Assembly: GCF_003601975.1 (NCBI RefSeq) | Contig: NZ_QZWZ01000003.1 | Coordinates: forward strand, 1-64,000 | From: Mesorhizobium waimense | GTDB taxonomy: Bacteria > Pseudomonadota > Alphaproteobacteria > Rhizobiales > Rhizobiaceae | Direction of reading: 5' to 3' | DNA: 64,000 nt | Shown here: positions 48,112 to 56,562 of the stretch, piece by piece | How positions within the stretch are numbered: the stretch's first letter is position 1 | Layout: each line of letters starts with the position of its first letter | Position numbers and translations under genes: made by a program | Notes under the pieces: model-generated | What the model saw: only the letters and a program-made list of their open reading frames with translations | What the model was told of the DNA's origin: nothing | Database searches by the model: none

Positions 48112-49032
48112 TCAGCGACCCGGGACGGAGCCGCGTGCACGCTTCTTCTCGGCCGCCACCAGCATGTCGACGAAGGCGCGCACCTTGGCCGGCCTGAAGC
48201 GCGCCGGCGGGAAGACGGCATGGATGCCGCCAGTCGGCAAGGTCCAGTCGGCGAACACCCGAACCAGCCTTCCCCCGGCGATGTCATCGCTGACGCTGTA
48301 GTCCGGAAAGATGCCGAGCCCGATGCCGGCCAGCACGCAGGCCTTCACGCCGGGGGTCTTGTCGCAGTTGACGACCAGATTGAGCTCGGCCAGCACCGTC
48401 TCGCCGTCTTTTGAAAACAGCCACTGGCCGATGCCGCGCAATTGGGCGTTGCCGACCCAGGGCAGCGACTTCGCCAGCCTGGGGCCGGCTTCCGCCGGCA
48501 GCCGGGCGGCGAGGTCCGGGCTTGCCACGACGAATTGCTGCAAGGTCCCCAACCGCCGCGCCAGATTGCTGGAATCGGCGAGCCAGCCGACGCGGATGCC
48601 GAGATCTATCTCTTCGTCGACGAGATTGCTCACCGCGTCGTCGAAGATCGTCTCGACGCGCATTTTTGGATACTTCCTGAGGTAGGCGGCGATGGTCGGC
48701 GCCACGACCATCTGGCCATAGTCGAGCGGCGCGGTCAGTCTCAGCATCCCGGTCGGCTTCGCCGCGCTTTGCGAGATGTCGCCGTAGGCGGTTTCAGCCT
48801 CGCGCAGGATGATCGCCGCCCGGTCGTAGAACAGGCGTCCCTCCTCCGTCGGCGTGACGCGCCGCGTCGTGCGCCGTAGCAGCGTCGCACCCAGTTCCTG
48901 CTCGAGCTTGCCGACCTGATGGCTGACCACCGCCTTGGCGACATCGAGCCGATCGGCGGCGGCGGTGAACGAGCCGGTTTCCACAACGGTGGTGAAATAG
49001 ACGAGGCGGTTGAGGTTCAGAAGGTCGGTCAT
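48112..49032 (-). CDS. LysR-family transcriptional regulator
   Basis: A 306-residue regulator with N-terminal helix-turn-helix (about 5-64; FTTVVETGSFTAAADRLDVAKAVVSHQVGKLE) and a LysR substrate-binding domain (about 92-295; LRLTAPLDYGQMVVAP, DLGIRVGWLADSS). It belongs to the CrgA-like branch. Start MTDLLNLNRL at 49032 lies 8 bases from a perfect 19-bp palindrome. Divergent from the DsbA-like/NAD(P)-binding pair, which it likely controls. Confidence 0.9.
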   Translation of the reverse strand: MTDLLNLNRLVYFTTVVETGSFTAAADRLDVAKAVVSHQVGKLEQELGATLLRRTTRRVTPTEEGRLFYDRAAIILREAETAYGDISQSAAKPTGMLRLTAPLDYGQMVVAPTIAAYLRKYPKMRVETIFDDAVSNLVDEEIDLGIRVGWLADSSNLARRLGTLQQFVVASPDLAARLPAEAGPRLAKSLPWVGNAQLRGIGQWLFSKDGETVLAELNLVVNCDKTPGVKACVLAGIGLGIFPDYSVSDDIAGGRLVRVFADWTLPTGGIHAVFPPARFRPAKVRAFVDMLVAAEKKRARGSVPGR

Positions 49033-49040
49033 CGGCAAAT

Positions 49041-49059
49041 TGTCTGATCTGATCAGACA
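49041..49059. promoter_or_regulatory. LysR operator, perfect 19-bp palindrome
   Basis: TGTCTGATC-T-GATCAGACA with no mismatch. It lies between the LysR start (49032) and the DsbA-like start (49142) and contains the T-N11-A type pattern that LysR regulators recognise. Its position over the LysR ribosome-site region predicts negative autoregulation. Confidence 0.65.
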
Positions 49060-49141
49060 GTTTGTATGATTGATCGATGTTTTTCGCAACCAGCCGAACT
49101 GCCATCCAGGTCCGAGACAAAGACACCCGGACCAGCCTGTT

Positions 49142-49780
49142 ATGACCGATGCCACTGTGACCTACCTTTTCGATCCGCTGTGCGGCTGGTGCTATGGCGC
49201 CACGCCGATGCTGGACCGGTTGGCGGCGAGCGGCATTACGCCGACACTCTTGCCGACTGGGCTCTTCTCCGGCGCAGGGGCGCGGCCAATGGATGCGGGC
49301 TTCGCCGCCCATGCCTGGGACAACGACCAGCGCATCGAGCGGCTGAGCGGCCAGCGCTTTATGCAAGCCTATCTCGACAATGTGCTGAATGTCCGCGGCA
49401 CCCTGCTGGATTCCACAGCAGCGACCCTTGCCATCACCGCTGCCGGCCTTGAAGACCCGCGCCGGCGGCTTTCGGCGCTCAAGGCGATCCAGCATGCCCG
49501 CTATGTCGACGGCCGCGACATCGTGACGGTGGATGGCGTGGCGGGCGTGCTGACCGACGCCGGCATGGCGGATGCGGCCGAGATGGTCAAGGCGCCGACC
49601 GATACGCTGATGACGGCGCATCGCGAGCTGGTCGGCCGTGGCCGCGCGCTTTTTCAGCGATTGCACGCCAATGGCGTTCCCTCGCTCGCCGTCGTCCGCA
49701 ACGAGGCACCGCGCCTGATCGGCGCGAACGCGCTGTTCGGCAGCTACGACAATCTCATCGCCCATATCCAGGCGGCGTGA
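49142..49780 (+). CDS. DsbA-family thioredoxin-fold protein
   Basis: A 212-residue protein with active site C14-G-W-C17 in YLFDPLCGWCYGATPM, and a helical insertion typical of FrnE/DsbA-like oxidoreductases; GVPSLAVV has the cis-Pro loop. No signal peptide, so it is cytoplasmic, unlike true DsbA. Likely a disulfide oxidoreductase or isomerase in redox stress. It is followed 29 bases later by an NAD(P)-binding protein in the same transcript. Confidence 0.85.
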   Translation: MTDATVTYLFDPLCGWCYGATPMLDRLAASGITPTLLPTGLFSGAGARPMDAGFAAHAWDNDQRIERLSGQRFMQAYLDNVLNVRGTLLDSTAATLAITAAGLEDPRRRLSALKAIQHARYVDGRDIVTVDGVAGVLTDAGMADAAEMVKAPTDTLMTAHRELVGRGRALFQRLHANGVPSLAVVRNEAPRLIGANALFGSYDNLIAHIQAA

Positions 49781-49809
49781 TCCCCCTCCCCAAGCAGAAA
49801 GGAAATCAC

Positions 49810-50418
49810 ATGAAGATCGCCCTCATCGGCGCATCCGGCCAGGCCGGCTCGCGCATCCTGAAGGAACTCTCCGACCGCGGCCACACCGTCACCGCCATCG
49901 CCCGCAACCCGGAAAAGATCGCAGCACTTCCCGGCGTGACCGCCACGAAGGGAGACATCCACGACGCGAACGGCCTCGCCGCCCTGATCAAGGGCCATGA
50001 CGCCGTGATCAGCTCGGTGCATTTCCTTGCCAGCGATGCCGACAAGCTGATCGCGGCGGTGCGTGCTTCCGGCGTCAAGCGCTACCTGGTCGTCGGCGGT
50101 GCCGGCAGCCTCGAGGTCGCCCCCGGCAAGCGCCTGGTCGACACGCCGGAATTTCCGGCCATCTACAAGGCCGAGGCGCAGAAGGGCGCCGACTTCCTCG
50201 ACACGCTCAAGTCGATCGACGATCTCGACTGGACCTTTCTCTCGCCTTCGGCGCTTTTCGCCGCGGGCGAGCGCACCGGCCAGTTCCGTCTCGGCAAGGA
50301 CAGCCTGCTGGCGTCTGAGAAAGGCAGCAGCATCTCCTTCGAGGACTACGCCATCGTGATGGCAAACGAAACCGAGACGCCCAGGCATATCAGGCAGCGC
50401 TTCACGGTCGGCTACTGA
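49810..50418 (+). CDS. NAD(P)H-binding (NmrA/YwnB-like) protein
   Basis: A 202-residue extended-SDR-like Rossmann protein: KIALIGASGQAGSRILKELSDRGHTVTAIARN opens with the GxxGxxG motif; VSSVHFLASDA-like and YLVVGGAGSLEVAPG follow. It is short and lacks an obvious YxxxK, as in atypical SDR quinone-reductase or sensor proteins. ATG 49810 follows AAAGGAAA. Under the LysR/palindrome promoter with the DsbA-like protein. Confidence 0.85.
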   Translation: MKIALIGASGQAGSRILKELSDRGHTVTAIARNPEKIAALPGVTATKGDIHDANGLAALIKGHDAVISSVHFLASDADKLIAAVRASGVKRYLVVGGAGSLEVAPGKRLVDTPEFPAIYKAEAQKGADFLDTLKSIDDLDWTFLSPSALFAAGERTGQFRLGKDSLLASEKGSSISFEDYAIVMANETETPRHIRQRFTVGY

Positions 50419-50426
50419 CGGGCGGA

Positions 50427-50463
50427 GGCGGGCGCTGCCACGACAACGTTGGCGGCGCCCGCC
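50427..50463 (+). terminator. Hairpin after the DsbA-like operon
   Basis: A 14-bp stem, GGCGGGCGCTGCCA (50427-50440) against TGGCGGCGCCCGCC (50450-50463), with one G-U pair and a 9-base loop. It begins 9 bases past the stop codon. No U-run follows, so termination may be Rho-assisted. Confidence 0.55.
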
Positions 50464-50626
50464 CTATACATGATCGTGCGAGACGATTGCCCGACCGGGC
50501 ACGCCCATAGGTTTAGGTATAGCCTCAACTATATTAGGGATTTCTTGACAATCTTCCAAACCTCTGGTTTCCTGATTTCGGGCATATTTAGACAAGTTCG
50601 TTGCGTTTTTTACGGACGGTGTTCGC

Positions 50627-51274
50627 ATGTCGACCTTGGTTGTCGCGGACCCGCGGGGGGTGTATCTCGCTGGTCTGGAGTGGGTTCTGCGGAAGGCCGG
50701 ACACAGTGTCGTCGCCGAGTGCCACCGCGCTATAGACGCTCTGCCGCAAGTGGAGCGTCACCGGCCTGATATGGTCGTCATCGGCCTGGATATCGCGGAT
50801 CCGCAGACGGCCACTCTTTCGTCGCGGCTGAGAGCCAGCCACGATGCTCTCGGCATCATTTTCATCCTGCAGCCAAACAGCCGATTCGACATAAAGGACA
50901 TACAGGCGCTCGACGTCGATGGCCTGTTGCTGGACGGTATCAGCAATCGCTATCTTGTCGAATGCGTGAATGCGGTGGCGGCAGGCAAGAAGTGGATCGA
51001 CAACAAGATCGTCCAGCAGCTGCTGATGTCGAGATCGCAGCAGCAGCCCGCGTCCAGGCTGACCGGGCGTGAGTCGGAAATCGCCGACCTCGTCTCGCGC
51101 GGACTGCGCAACAAGACCATCGCCCAGCAGCTGAATGTGTCCGAAGGCACCGTGAAGATGCATCTGCACCACGTCTACGCCAAGCTTAACCTCGGCAGCC
51201 GGGCGGAGCTGGCCTGGATGGCGCATGGCAAAGGTTCTGACTCAGGAGCTGGTCAAAACCGCCTGGTCTCGTAA
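50627..51274 (+). CDS. LuxR/NarL-type regulator with a degenerate receiver domain
   Basis: A 215-residue protein. The C-terminal LuxR helix-turn-helix (about 143-205; LTGRESEIADLVSRGLRNKTIAQQLNVSEGTVKMHL in pieces) is sound. The N-terminal half has the fold pattern of a receiver domain but not its chemistry: the acid pair is AD, the phosphate-accepting Asp position of PDxVxxD is Gly (PDMVVIG), the switch Thr is Gln, and the conserved Lys is Asp (LLLDGI). It is probably phosphorylation-independent. It lies 422 bases before the secreted repeat-protein gene and is the obvious candidate to control the secretion locus. Confidence 0.87.
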   Translation: MSTLVVADPRGVYLAGLEWVLRKAGHSVVAECHRAIDALPQVERHRPDMVVIGLDIADPQTATLSSRLRASHDALGIIFILQPNSRFDIKDIQALDVDGLLLDGISNRYLVECVNAVAAGKKWIDNKIVQQLLMSRSQQQPASRLTGRESEIADLVSRGLRNKTIAQQLNVSEGTVKMHLHHVYAKLNLGSRAELAWMAHGKGSDSGAGQNRLVS

Positions 51275-51696
51275 CCTCGGCCGGGCGGCGAGGCCGCCGG
51301 CGTCAGCAAGCGCCGGCAGCGGGCCGGAAAACCAGAGCGGCGGCCGCCCAAGCTGAGCCGCACTACCGCCCAAGCCCTTGCTCAAGCGTCCGATTTTTCC
51401 AAAACCCGATATTCGCTCTTGGTCCGATGCGTTCCAGCGCGTCGACCGAGCGCCTATCCCGGCTTGATCTATCGAAGGATGTATATCGTTCGATCAGGTA
51501 GCGGCATTCACCCTAATACTATCGAAGCGAGAATAGACCGGCGCTCGAGATCGGCGACAATCAAAATTCGAAGGCCGCAATTCAATGCGCGATCTTTCCT
51601 TTGAATGGGCCCCTTCAAGAATCGATCATTAGCGTTGGGGGTGCATTTCGGCGGGGCATTTCAGCGGCCACTCATTAGGATTGGGGAGAACAAGCT
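51275..51696. other. 422-base gap before the secreted protein
   Basis: AT-richer than its surroundings in its second half. A ribosome site GGGGAGAACAAGCT precedes ATG 51697. Small frames occur but none is convincing. It is long enough to hold the regulated promoter of the secretion operon; I could not fix -35/-10 boxes. Confidence 0.4.
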
Positions 51697-54600
51697 ATGG
51701 CGATCACCTTTACTCTCAACGGCCAAGCCGTCAACGACCAGACCACCGGGCTACAAACCGGCGACAATATCGACGACGCCTTTACCGACACCGATGTTGC
51801 GTACTCCAGTCTGCCGGCGTCGGTCCGGACCTACCTTGAGGCGACTCTCGGGCTGAACTCTGCGTTCCCGACCAGCGTCGGCGTCGCGACCAAGACGAAC
51901 TCTGTCACTGTCAACGCCACCGCCGGCTCCCAGCTCACCGGCACTACGTTCACCGACGGCAGCGGCGGCGCCCTGAATGGCGACGACAGCGGCCTCAACA
52001 CTGTCGACGGCAAGGACATCCTGCTCTTCGCCGACGGAAACGACACCGTGATCGGCAAATATGACAGCGACGGGATCGGCGGCGTCGATACGGTTGCCTT
52101 CGTCATCTTCAAGCAGGACGTGATAAACGCCGGCGCGACCAGCGACCAGGTAACTTTCCATATCGTCACCTATGTTCCGATCTTCCATAACGGCAGCACC
52201 AACCCGGATGACGCGGTCGATCTTGGCAACACCCTCAAGCTCGCGGCGAGCGAGACGCTCAACTTCGGCTTTGCCGGAGCGCCGTCGGGCAGCAACCTGT
52301 TCATGACGTTCGGCGATCCAAACTCCACCCAGATCGTGGTGATCGGGAAAGACCCGCTGAATCAATCCAATGGCGGAAACATCACGACCAAGGATGTGCT
52401 CAATATCAGCCAGGCCGGCAGCACCACCTCGTTCGGCGTCAACGGCAACCAGATCAACCCCGATGAGGGCGCGTTCATCACCTACGTCTCGGGCACGAAC
52501 ACGAACTTCCTCGTGCCCAATCTGGACCAAAACGAGGCCGACGTCGAAGCCAACATCGCCTTCCAGAACGTCGTCAATGCGACGGGGGCGTCCTTCACCG
52601 TCAACCAGACCAATCCGGGCGTCGGACCCGTCACCGTCAAGATCTCGGCCTTCAGCACCGCTGCGGAACCGGGGGCGGGGTTCGTCGACGGGCTCACCAA
52701 CGATACGCACGTCGCCATCACGTCGTTCTCGCTCACCAACGTCGTGGTTAAGACAGGCAATACGCAATTTACTCCGGAGGCCTCGATCGACGCCGACGGC
52801 AATTTGATCATCACCGGCCTGAGCAGCGGCGACAAAGTCGAGTGGACCACGAGCGCAACCCACAACCGCGTGCTGATCGAAAACATCAGCAACGCGGATG
52901 GCGCTGCCGGCAACGACAACAACACTTTCGATATCGGCGGCTTCGGCATCGTGACATCCAGCGGCGCTTCGGAGTTCGTCGGCCAGCAGATCGTCATCGA
53001 GGACGACGGACCTACGGCGGGCATCGTCCAGGGTGCTCCGACGGTGGCGCATGACGAGACCGCGGGCAACCAGGGCGATGCCGACGACACGACCGCAGCC
53101 GGAGTGGCGGTACTGTTCGCAGGCGTCAGCAATGTCAGCACCGATCTGAGCCCAGCCGGCTACGCACAGGACGCGAGCCCGGTGGTCAGCTCAACCGGCA
53201 GTTCTACGGGTACAGATGGCGGCACGACTGCGTTCTCGCTGGCGGTCTCCGTCGCGGGGGTGGATTCCGGCCTCGACACGACCAACGGCACCAGCATCCT
53301 GCTGTTCAAGGAAGGCGACCTGGTGGTGGGCCGCATAGGCTCAGCCGCGGGGGCGGCGGCGTTCGCCGTCGCGATCAACAGCACGAGCGGGGTCGTGAGC
53401 GTGGCGCAGTACGCCTCACTGAAGCACCCTGGAACCGCCAATCCAGATGATTCGGTATCGATCACCGACGGCGCGTTGCTGGCGGTGGTGACGGTCACCG
53501 ACGGCGATGGCGACACCGCGACCAACTCGACAGGCATCGGCGACGCCGTGCAGTTCCAGGACGACGGGCCGGCCATTGGACTTATCAGCGATGGGCTGGT
53601 GGACTTCGCTGCTGGCAGCACCGTGACCAAGACGCTCAGCGGGGTGGTCGGGGCAGATGACCCGGCAACCTATAGCATCACGGCTTCGCCGGCGACCCTG
53701 ACGATACTGGACGGCACATCCTCGCAGGTAACGCTGCTCAGGGACCTTACCAACAGCAACACTGTCGCTACCTACTTCAAGGATGTTGATGGCAGCGGCA
53801 CACACACCGCCGGAGACATCGATTTCTTCAAGCTGACCCTGTCGGGCGGCAACTACACCTTCGATGTCCTCCAGAATCCTCCACCCGCGGATTTGAATTT
53901 CAGCTTCGCCGGGGCACCCTCCGGCAGCAACCTGTTCATGACGTTCGGCGATCCAAACTCCACCCAGATCGTGGTGATCGGGGAAGACCCGCTGAATCAA
54001 TCCAATGGCGGAAACATCACGACCAAGGATGTGCTCAATATCAGCCAGGCCGGCAGCACCACCTCGTTCGGTGTCAACGGCAACCAGATCAACCCCGATG
54101 AGGGCGCGTTCATCACCTACGTCACGGGCACGAACACGAACTTCCTCGTGCCCAATCTGGACCAAAACGAGGCCGATGTTGAAGCCAACATCGCCTTCCA
54201 GAACGTGTTCAATGCAAACAAGGCGTCCTTCACCGTCAACCAGACCAATCCGGGCGTCGGACCCGTCACCGTCAAGATCTCGGCCTTCAGCACCGCTGCG
54301 GAACCGGGGGCGGGGTTCGTCGACGGGCTCACCAACGATACGCACGTCGCCATCACGTCGTTCTCGCTCACCAACGTCGTGGTCAAGACAGGCAATACGC
54401 AATTTACTCCGGAGGCCTCGATCGACGCCGACGGCAATTTGATCATCACCGGCCTGAGCAGCGGCGACAAAGTCGAGTGGACCACGAGCGCAACCCACGA
54501 CCGCGTGCTGATCGAAAACATCAGCAACGCTGACGGCATTGCCGGCAACGACAACAACACTTTCGATATCGGCGGCTTCGGCCTCAGCCAGACGCAGCCA

Positions 54601-54738
54601 GCGCCCGACGAGAAGCTCGAATTCACCGTGCAGATCACCGATGCCGACGGCGACACGGCGAGCGACAGCTTCTCCATTGGCATCGACGGGACCGGCATCT
54701 TCGACGACAACCACGTAGACGGCGTCGTCATAGCCTGA
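51697..54738 (+). CDS. Large type I-secreted repeat protein (DUF5801/VCBS-like adhesin)
   Basis: A 1013-residue acidic, Gly/Thr/Asp-rich protein with no Sec signal and almost no Cys. It alternates beta-rich domains: a DUF5801-like unit (about 65-190, NGDDSGLNTVDGKDILLFADG), repeat segment 1 (198-417), a second DUF5801-like unit (about 445-640, VDSGLDTTNGTSILLFKEGD, NPDDSVSITDGALLAVVTVTDGDGD), and repeat segment 2 (743-962). The C-terminal VQITDADGDTASDSFSIGIDG resembles ends of VCBS-type substrates. No GGxGxD nonapeptide arrays were seen. The ABC and HlyD genes next door make it the likely T1SS substrate, probably a cell-surface or biofilm/host-contact protein. Confidence 0.85.
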   Translation: MAITFTLNGQAVNDQTTGLQTGDNIDDAFTDTDVAYSSLPASVRTYLEATLGLNSAFPTSVGVATKTNSVTVNATAGSQLTGTTFTDGSGGALNGDDSGLNTVDGKDILLFADGNDTVIGKYDSDGIGGVDTVAFVIFKQDVINAGATSDQVTFHIVTYVPIFHNGSTNPDDAVDLGNTLKLAASETLNFGFAGAPSGSNLFMTFGDPNSTQIVVIGKDPLNQSNGGNITTKDVLNISQAGSTTSFGVNGNQINPDEGAFITYVSGTNTNFLVPNLDQNEADVEANIAFQNVVNATGASFTVNQTNPGVGPVTVKISAFSTAAEPGAGFVDGLTNDTHVAITSFSLTNVVVKTGNTQFTPEASIDADGNLIITGLSSGDKVEWTTSATHNRVLIENISNADGAAGNDNNTFDIGGFGIVTSSGASEFVGQQIVIEDDGPTAGIVQGAPTVAHDETAGNQGDADDTTAAGVAVLFAGVSNVSTDLSPAGYAQDASPVVSSTGSSTGTDGGTTAFSLAVSVAGVDSGLDTTNGTSILLFKEGDLVVGRIGSAAGAAAFAVAINSTSGVVSVAQYASLKHPGTANPDDSVSITDGALLAVVTVTDGDGDTATNSTGIGDAVQFQDDGPAIGLISDGLVDFAAGSTVTKTLSGVVGADDPATYSITASPATLTILDGTSSQVTLLRDLTNSNTVATYFKDVDGSGTHTAGDIDFFKLTLSGGNYTFDVLQNPPPADLNFSFAGAPSGSNLFMTFGDPNSTQIVVIGEDPLNQSNGGNITTKDVLNISQAGSTTSFGVNGNQINPDEGAFITYVTGTNTNFLVPNLDQNEADVEANIAFQNVFNANKASFTVNQTNPGVGPVTVKISAFSTAAEPGAGFVDGLTNDTHVAITSFSLTNVVVKTGNTQFTPEASIDADGNLIITGLSSGDKVEWTTSATHDRVLIENISNADGIAGNDNNTFDIGGFGLSQTQPAPDEKLEFTVQITDADGDTASDSFSIGIDGTGIFDDNHVDGVVIA
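52288..52947 (+). repeat. 660-bp direct repeat, copy 1
   Basis: Encodes residues 198-417 of the secreted protein, from GSNLFMTFGDPNS to DNNTFDIGGFG. It matches 53923-54582 without gaps at roughly 97%; visible changes include GKD/GED, YVSG/YVTG, NATGAS/NANKAS and HNR/HDR. Confidence 0.9.
53923..54582 (+). repeat. 660-bp direct repeat, copy 2
   Basis: Second copy, offset exactly 1635 bp (545 codons) from the first, so recombination between the two keeps the frame and would add or remove a 545-residue unit. Differences cluster near the start and at 54210-54225. Confidence 0.9.
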
Positions 54739-54751
54739 CGCAATACCGGCC

Positions 54752-54771
54752 GGGCGCCAGCATTGGCGCCC
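54752..54771 (+). terminator. Hairpin between secreted protein and exporter genes
   Basis: Perfect 8-bp stem GGGCGCCA / TGGCGCCC with a 4-base loop, 14 bases past the substrate stop and 40 before the exporter start. No U-run. It probably lowers read-through so that substrate is made in excess of its exporter. Confidence 0.5.
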
Positions 54772-54810
54772 GCCGGGCCCAATCCAAAGCATCGCAACGG
54801 GGGGGCAACC

Positions 54811-56559
54811 GTGACGCAGCCAAGACCGCAATTCCAGGAGGTGATGCATCTGGCGCGGCGCCAAGTGCCCGCCCTGCTTATCTTCAGCCTGCTTGCCAAC
54901 CTTCTGTTGCTCGCCAGCACCGTCTACATGCTGCAGATCTACGACAGGGTGCTGTCGAGCGGGTCAATCGACACGCTGGTGTGGCTCACCCTAGCGGTGA
55001 TCGGCGCGATCGCCGTCTACGGCCTGCTGGAGCAAGCCCGCCGCATGATCCTCGGACATATCAGCCAATGGCTCGACGACCAGCTGAGTGTCCCGGTGAT
55101 CGAACGAGCCATGGAGGCTCGTCTGGCCGGCAGCAACCTCGAGGCCGGCCTGAAGGACGTGGCGGACCTGCGCGGTTTCGTTGCCGCTGACGGCATGCTG
55201 ACTTTTCTCGATGCGCCGTGGACGCCCGTCTTCCTGGCGTTCATGTGGCTTCTACACCCGGCATTGGGCCTGGTCGGAATAGCCGGGGCGATCCTCTTGT
55301 TCTGCGGCGCGCTGGCCAACGACTTTCTCACTCGCCGCAAGAGCCAGGAGGCGACGCTAGGGCTGCGCCGCAACCAGGCCGCGGCTGGTCAATATGTCGA
55401 TGGCGCCGAGACGCTCCGCTCGCTCGGCATGTCCGAGCCGGCGCTGCAGCGCTGGGAAGAAAAGCAGCAGTCGTTGATGACCATCCAGTCGCAGCTCCTC
55501 GCGCGCACAACCAGCATCGGCAGCTTGTCGCGCTCGCTGCGCCTGGCCCTTCAGGTGGCCGTACTGGGGCTTGGCGCCTACTTTGTCCTGCGTGGCGAAC
55601 TGACGGCAGGATCGATGATCGCGGCATCGATCCTGCTGAGCCGCGCGCTCGCGCCGATAGAACGCTCGATCGGAGCCTGGCGCAGCCTGGTTACTGCCCG
55701 CACTGCGCGTCGCAACCTCATGCGCCTCTTCACCGACACCGGGCCCAGGCAGAGCGGTGGCGTGACCTTGCCGCGCCCGCATGGGCGGCTGAAGCTCGAG
55801 GACGTGTACTACTATGCGCCGGGTACACAGCAGGCGCTGATGAACAAAGTATCCTTGAACGTCGTGGCCGGCGAGACCTGTGGCGTGATCGGACCTTCGG
55901 GCTCCGGCAAGACCACTCTCTGCCGCCTCATGGTGGGAACCCTGCGCCCGTCGCTCGGCCATGTCAGGCTGGACGGTGCGGAGGTCGCCAGCTGGCCGTC
56001 GGACCAGTTGGGGATGCACATCGGCTATTTGCCGCAGCAGGTCGACCTGTTTCCCGGGACGATCGCCGAGAACATTGCGCGCCTGCGCGATGTCGACAGT
56101 GCCGCTGTCATCGCCGCGGCGCAGCTTGCCGGCATTCACGAGATGATATTGCGGATGCCAAACGGTTATCAAACCGAGGTAGGGCCGCACGGGGCACGAA
56201 TATCGCGCGGCCAACGTCAGCGCATCGCCCTCGCCCGGGCCCTGTTCGGCAATCCCGCACTCATCGTACTCGACGAACCGAACACCGGCCTCGACAGCGA
56301 AGGCGAGATGGCGCTGTTCAATGTGCTTCGCCACCTGAAGGGACGAGGCCAGACCGTCATTCTCGTCAGCCACCAGATCAGCCTTTTGCGCACGGCGGAC
56401 CATGTTGCTTTCATGCTCGATGGCACTGTCAAGGCGTTCGGCACGCGCGACGAGGTGCTGGGCGCGCTGGGCGGCCAGCACAAACCGACTGCCGTGCCGA
56501 CGCCCGGGCAAGACAAGACCATCGTTAATGTGCCTGCAAAATTGAAGGCGGCGGAGTGA
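54811..56559 (+). CDS. Type I secretion ABC exporter (PrtD/LapB-like)
   Basis: A 582-residue half-transporter. Six-helix export domain (about 15-310; starts ARRQVPALLIFSLLANLLLLASTVYMLQIYDRV in pieces, the PrtD hallmark) and ATPase domain with Walker A GPSGSGKTTL, Walker B LIVLDEPNTGLDSEGE and His in LVSHQIS. The ABC signature reads ISRGQRQRI instead of LSGGQ, a change seen in several T1SS exporters. No C39 peptidase domain. GTG start at 54811 follows a G-rich ribosome site. It powers export of the upstream repeat protein. Confidence 0.9.
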   Translation: MTQPRPQFQEVMHLARRQVPALLIFSLLANLLLLASTVYMLQIYDRVLSSGSIDTLVWLTLAVIGAIAVYGLLEQARRMILGHISQWLDDQLSVPVIERAMEARLAGSNLEAGLKDVADLRGFVAADGMLTFLDAPWTPVFLAFMWLLHPALGLVGIAGAILLFCGALANDFLTRRKSQEATLGLRRNQAAAGQYVDGAETLRSLGMSEPALQRWEEKQQSLMTIQSQLLARTTSIGSLSRSLRLALQVAVLGLGAYFVLRGELTAGSMIAASILLSRALAPIERSIGAWRSLVTARTARRNLMRLFTDTGPRQSGGVTLPRPHGRLKLEDVYYYAPGTQQALMNKVSLNVVAGETCGVIGPSGSGKTTLCRLMVGTLRPSLGHVRLDGAEVASWPSDQLGMHIGYLPQQVDLFPGTIAENIARLRDVDSAAVIAAAQLAGIHEMILRMPNGYQTEVGPHGARISRGQRQRIALARALFGNPALIVLDEPNTGLDSEGEMALFNVLRHLKGRGQTVILVSHQISLLRTADHVAFMLDGTVKAFGTRDEVLGALGGQHKPTAVPTPGQDKTIVNVPAKLKAAE

Positions 56560-56562
56560 ACC

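Noticed and set aside
51697..54738. RTX toxin with calcium-binding nonapeptides
   Set aside because: No GGxGxDxUx arrays are present; repeats are of the DUF5801/VCBS type.
51751..54864. Two long minus-strand frames (433 and 482 codons) opposite the secreted protein
   Set aside because: They mirror the repeats of the coding strand and have no start signals; the plus-strand gene fits the T1SS context.
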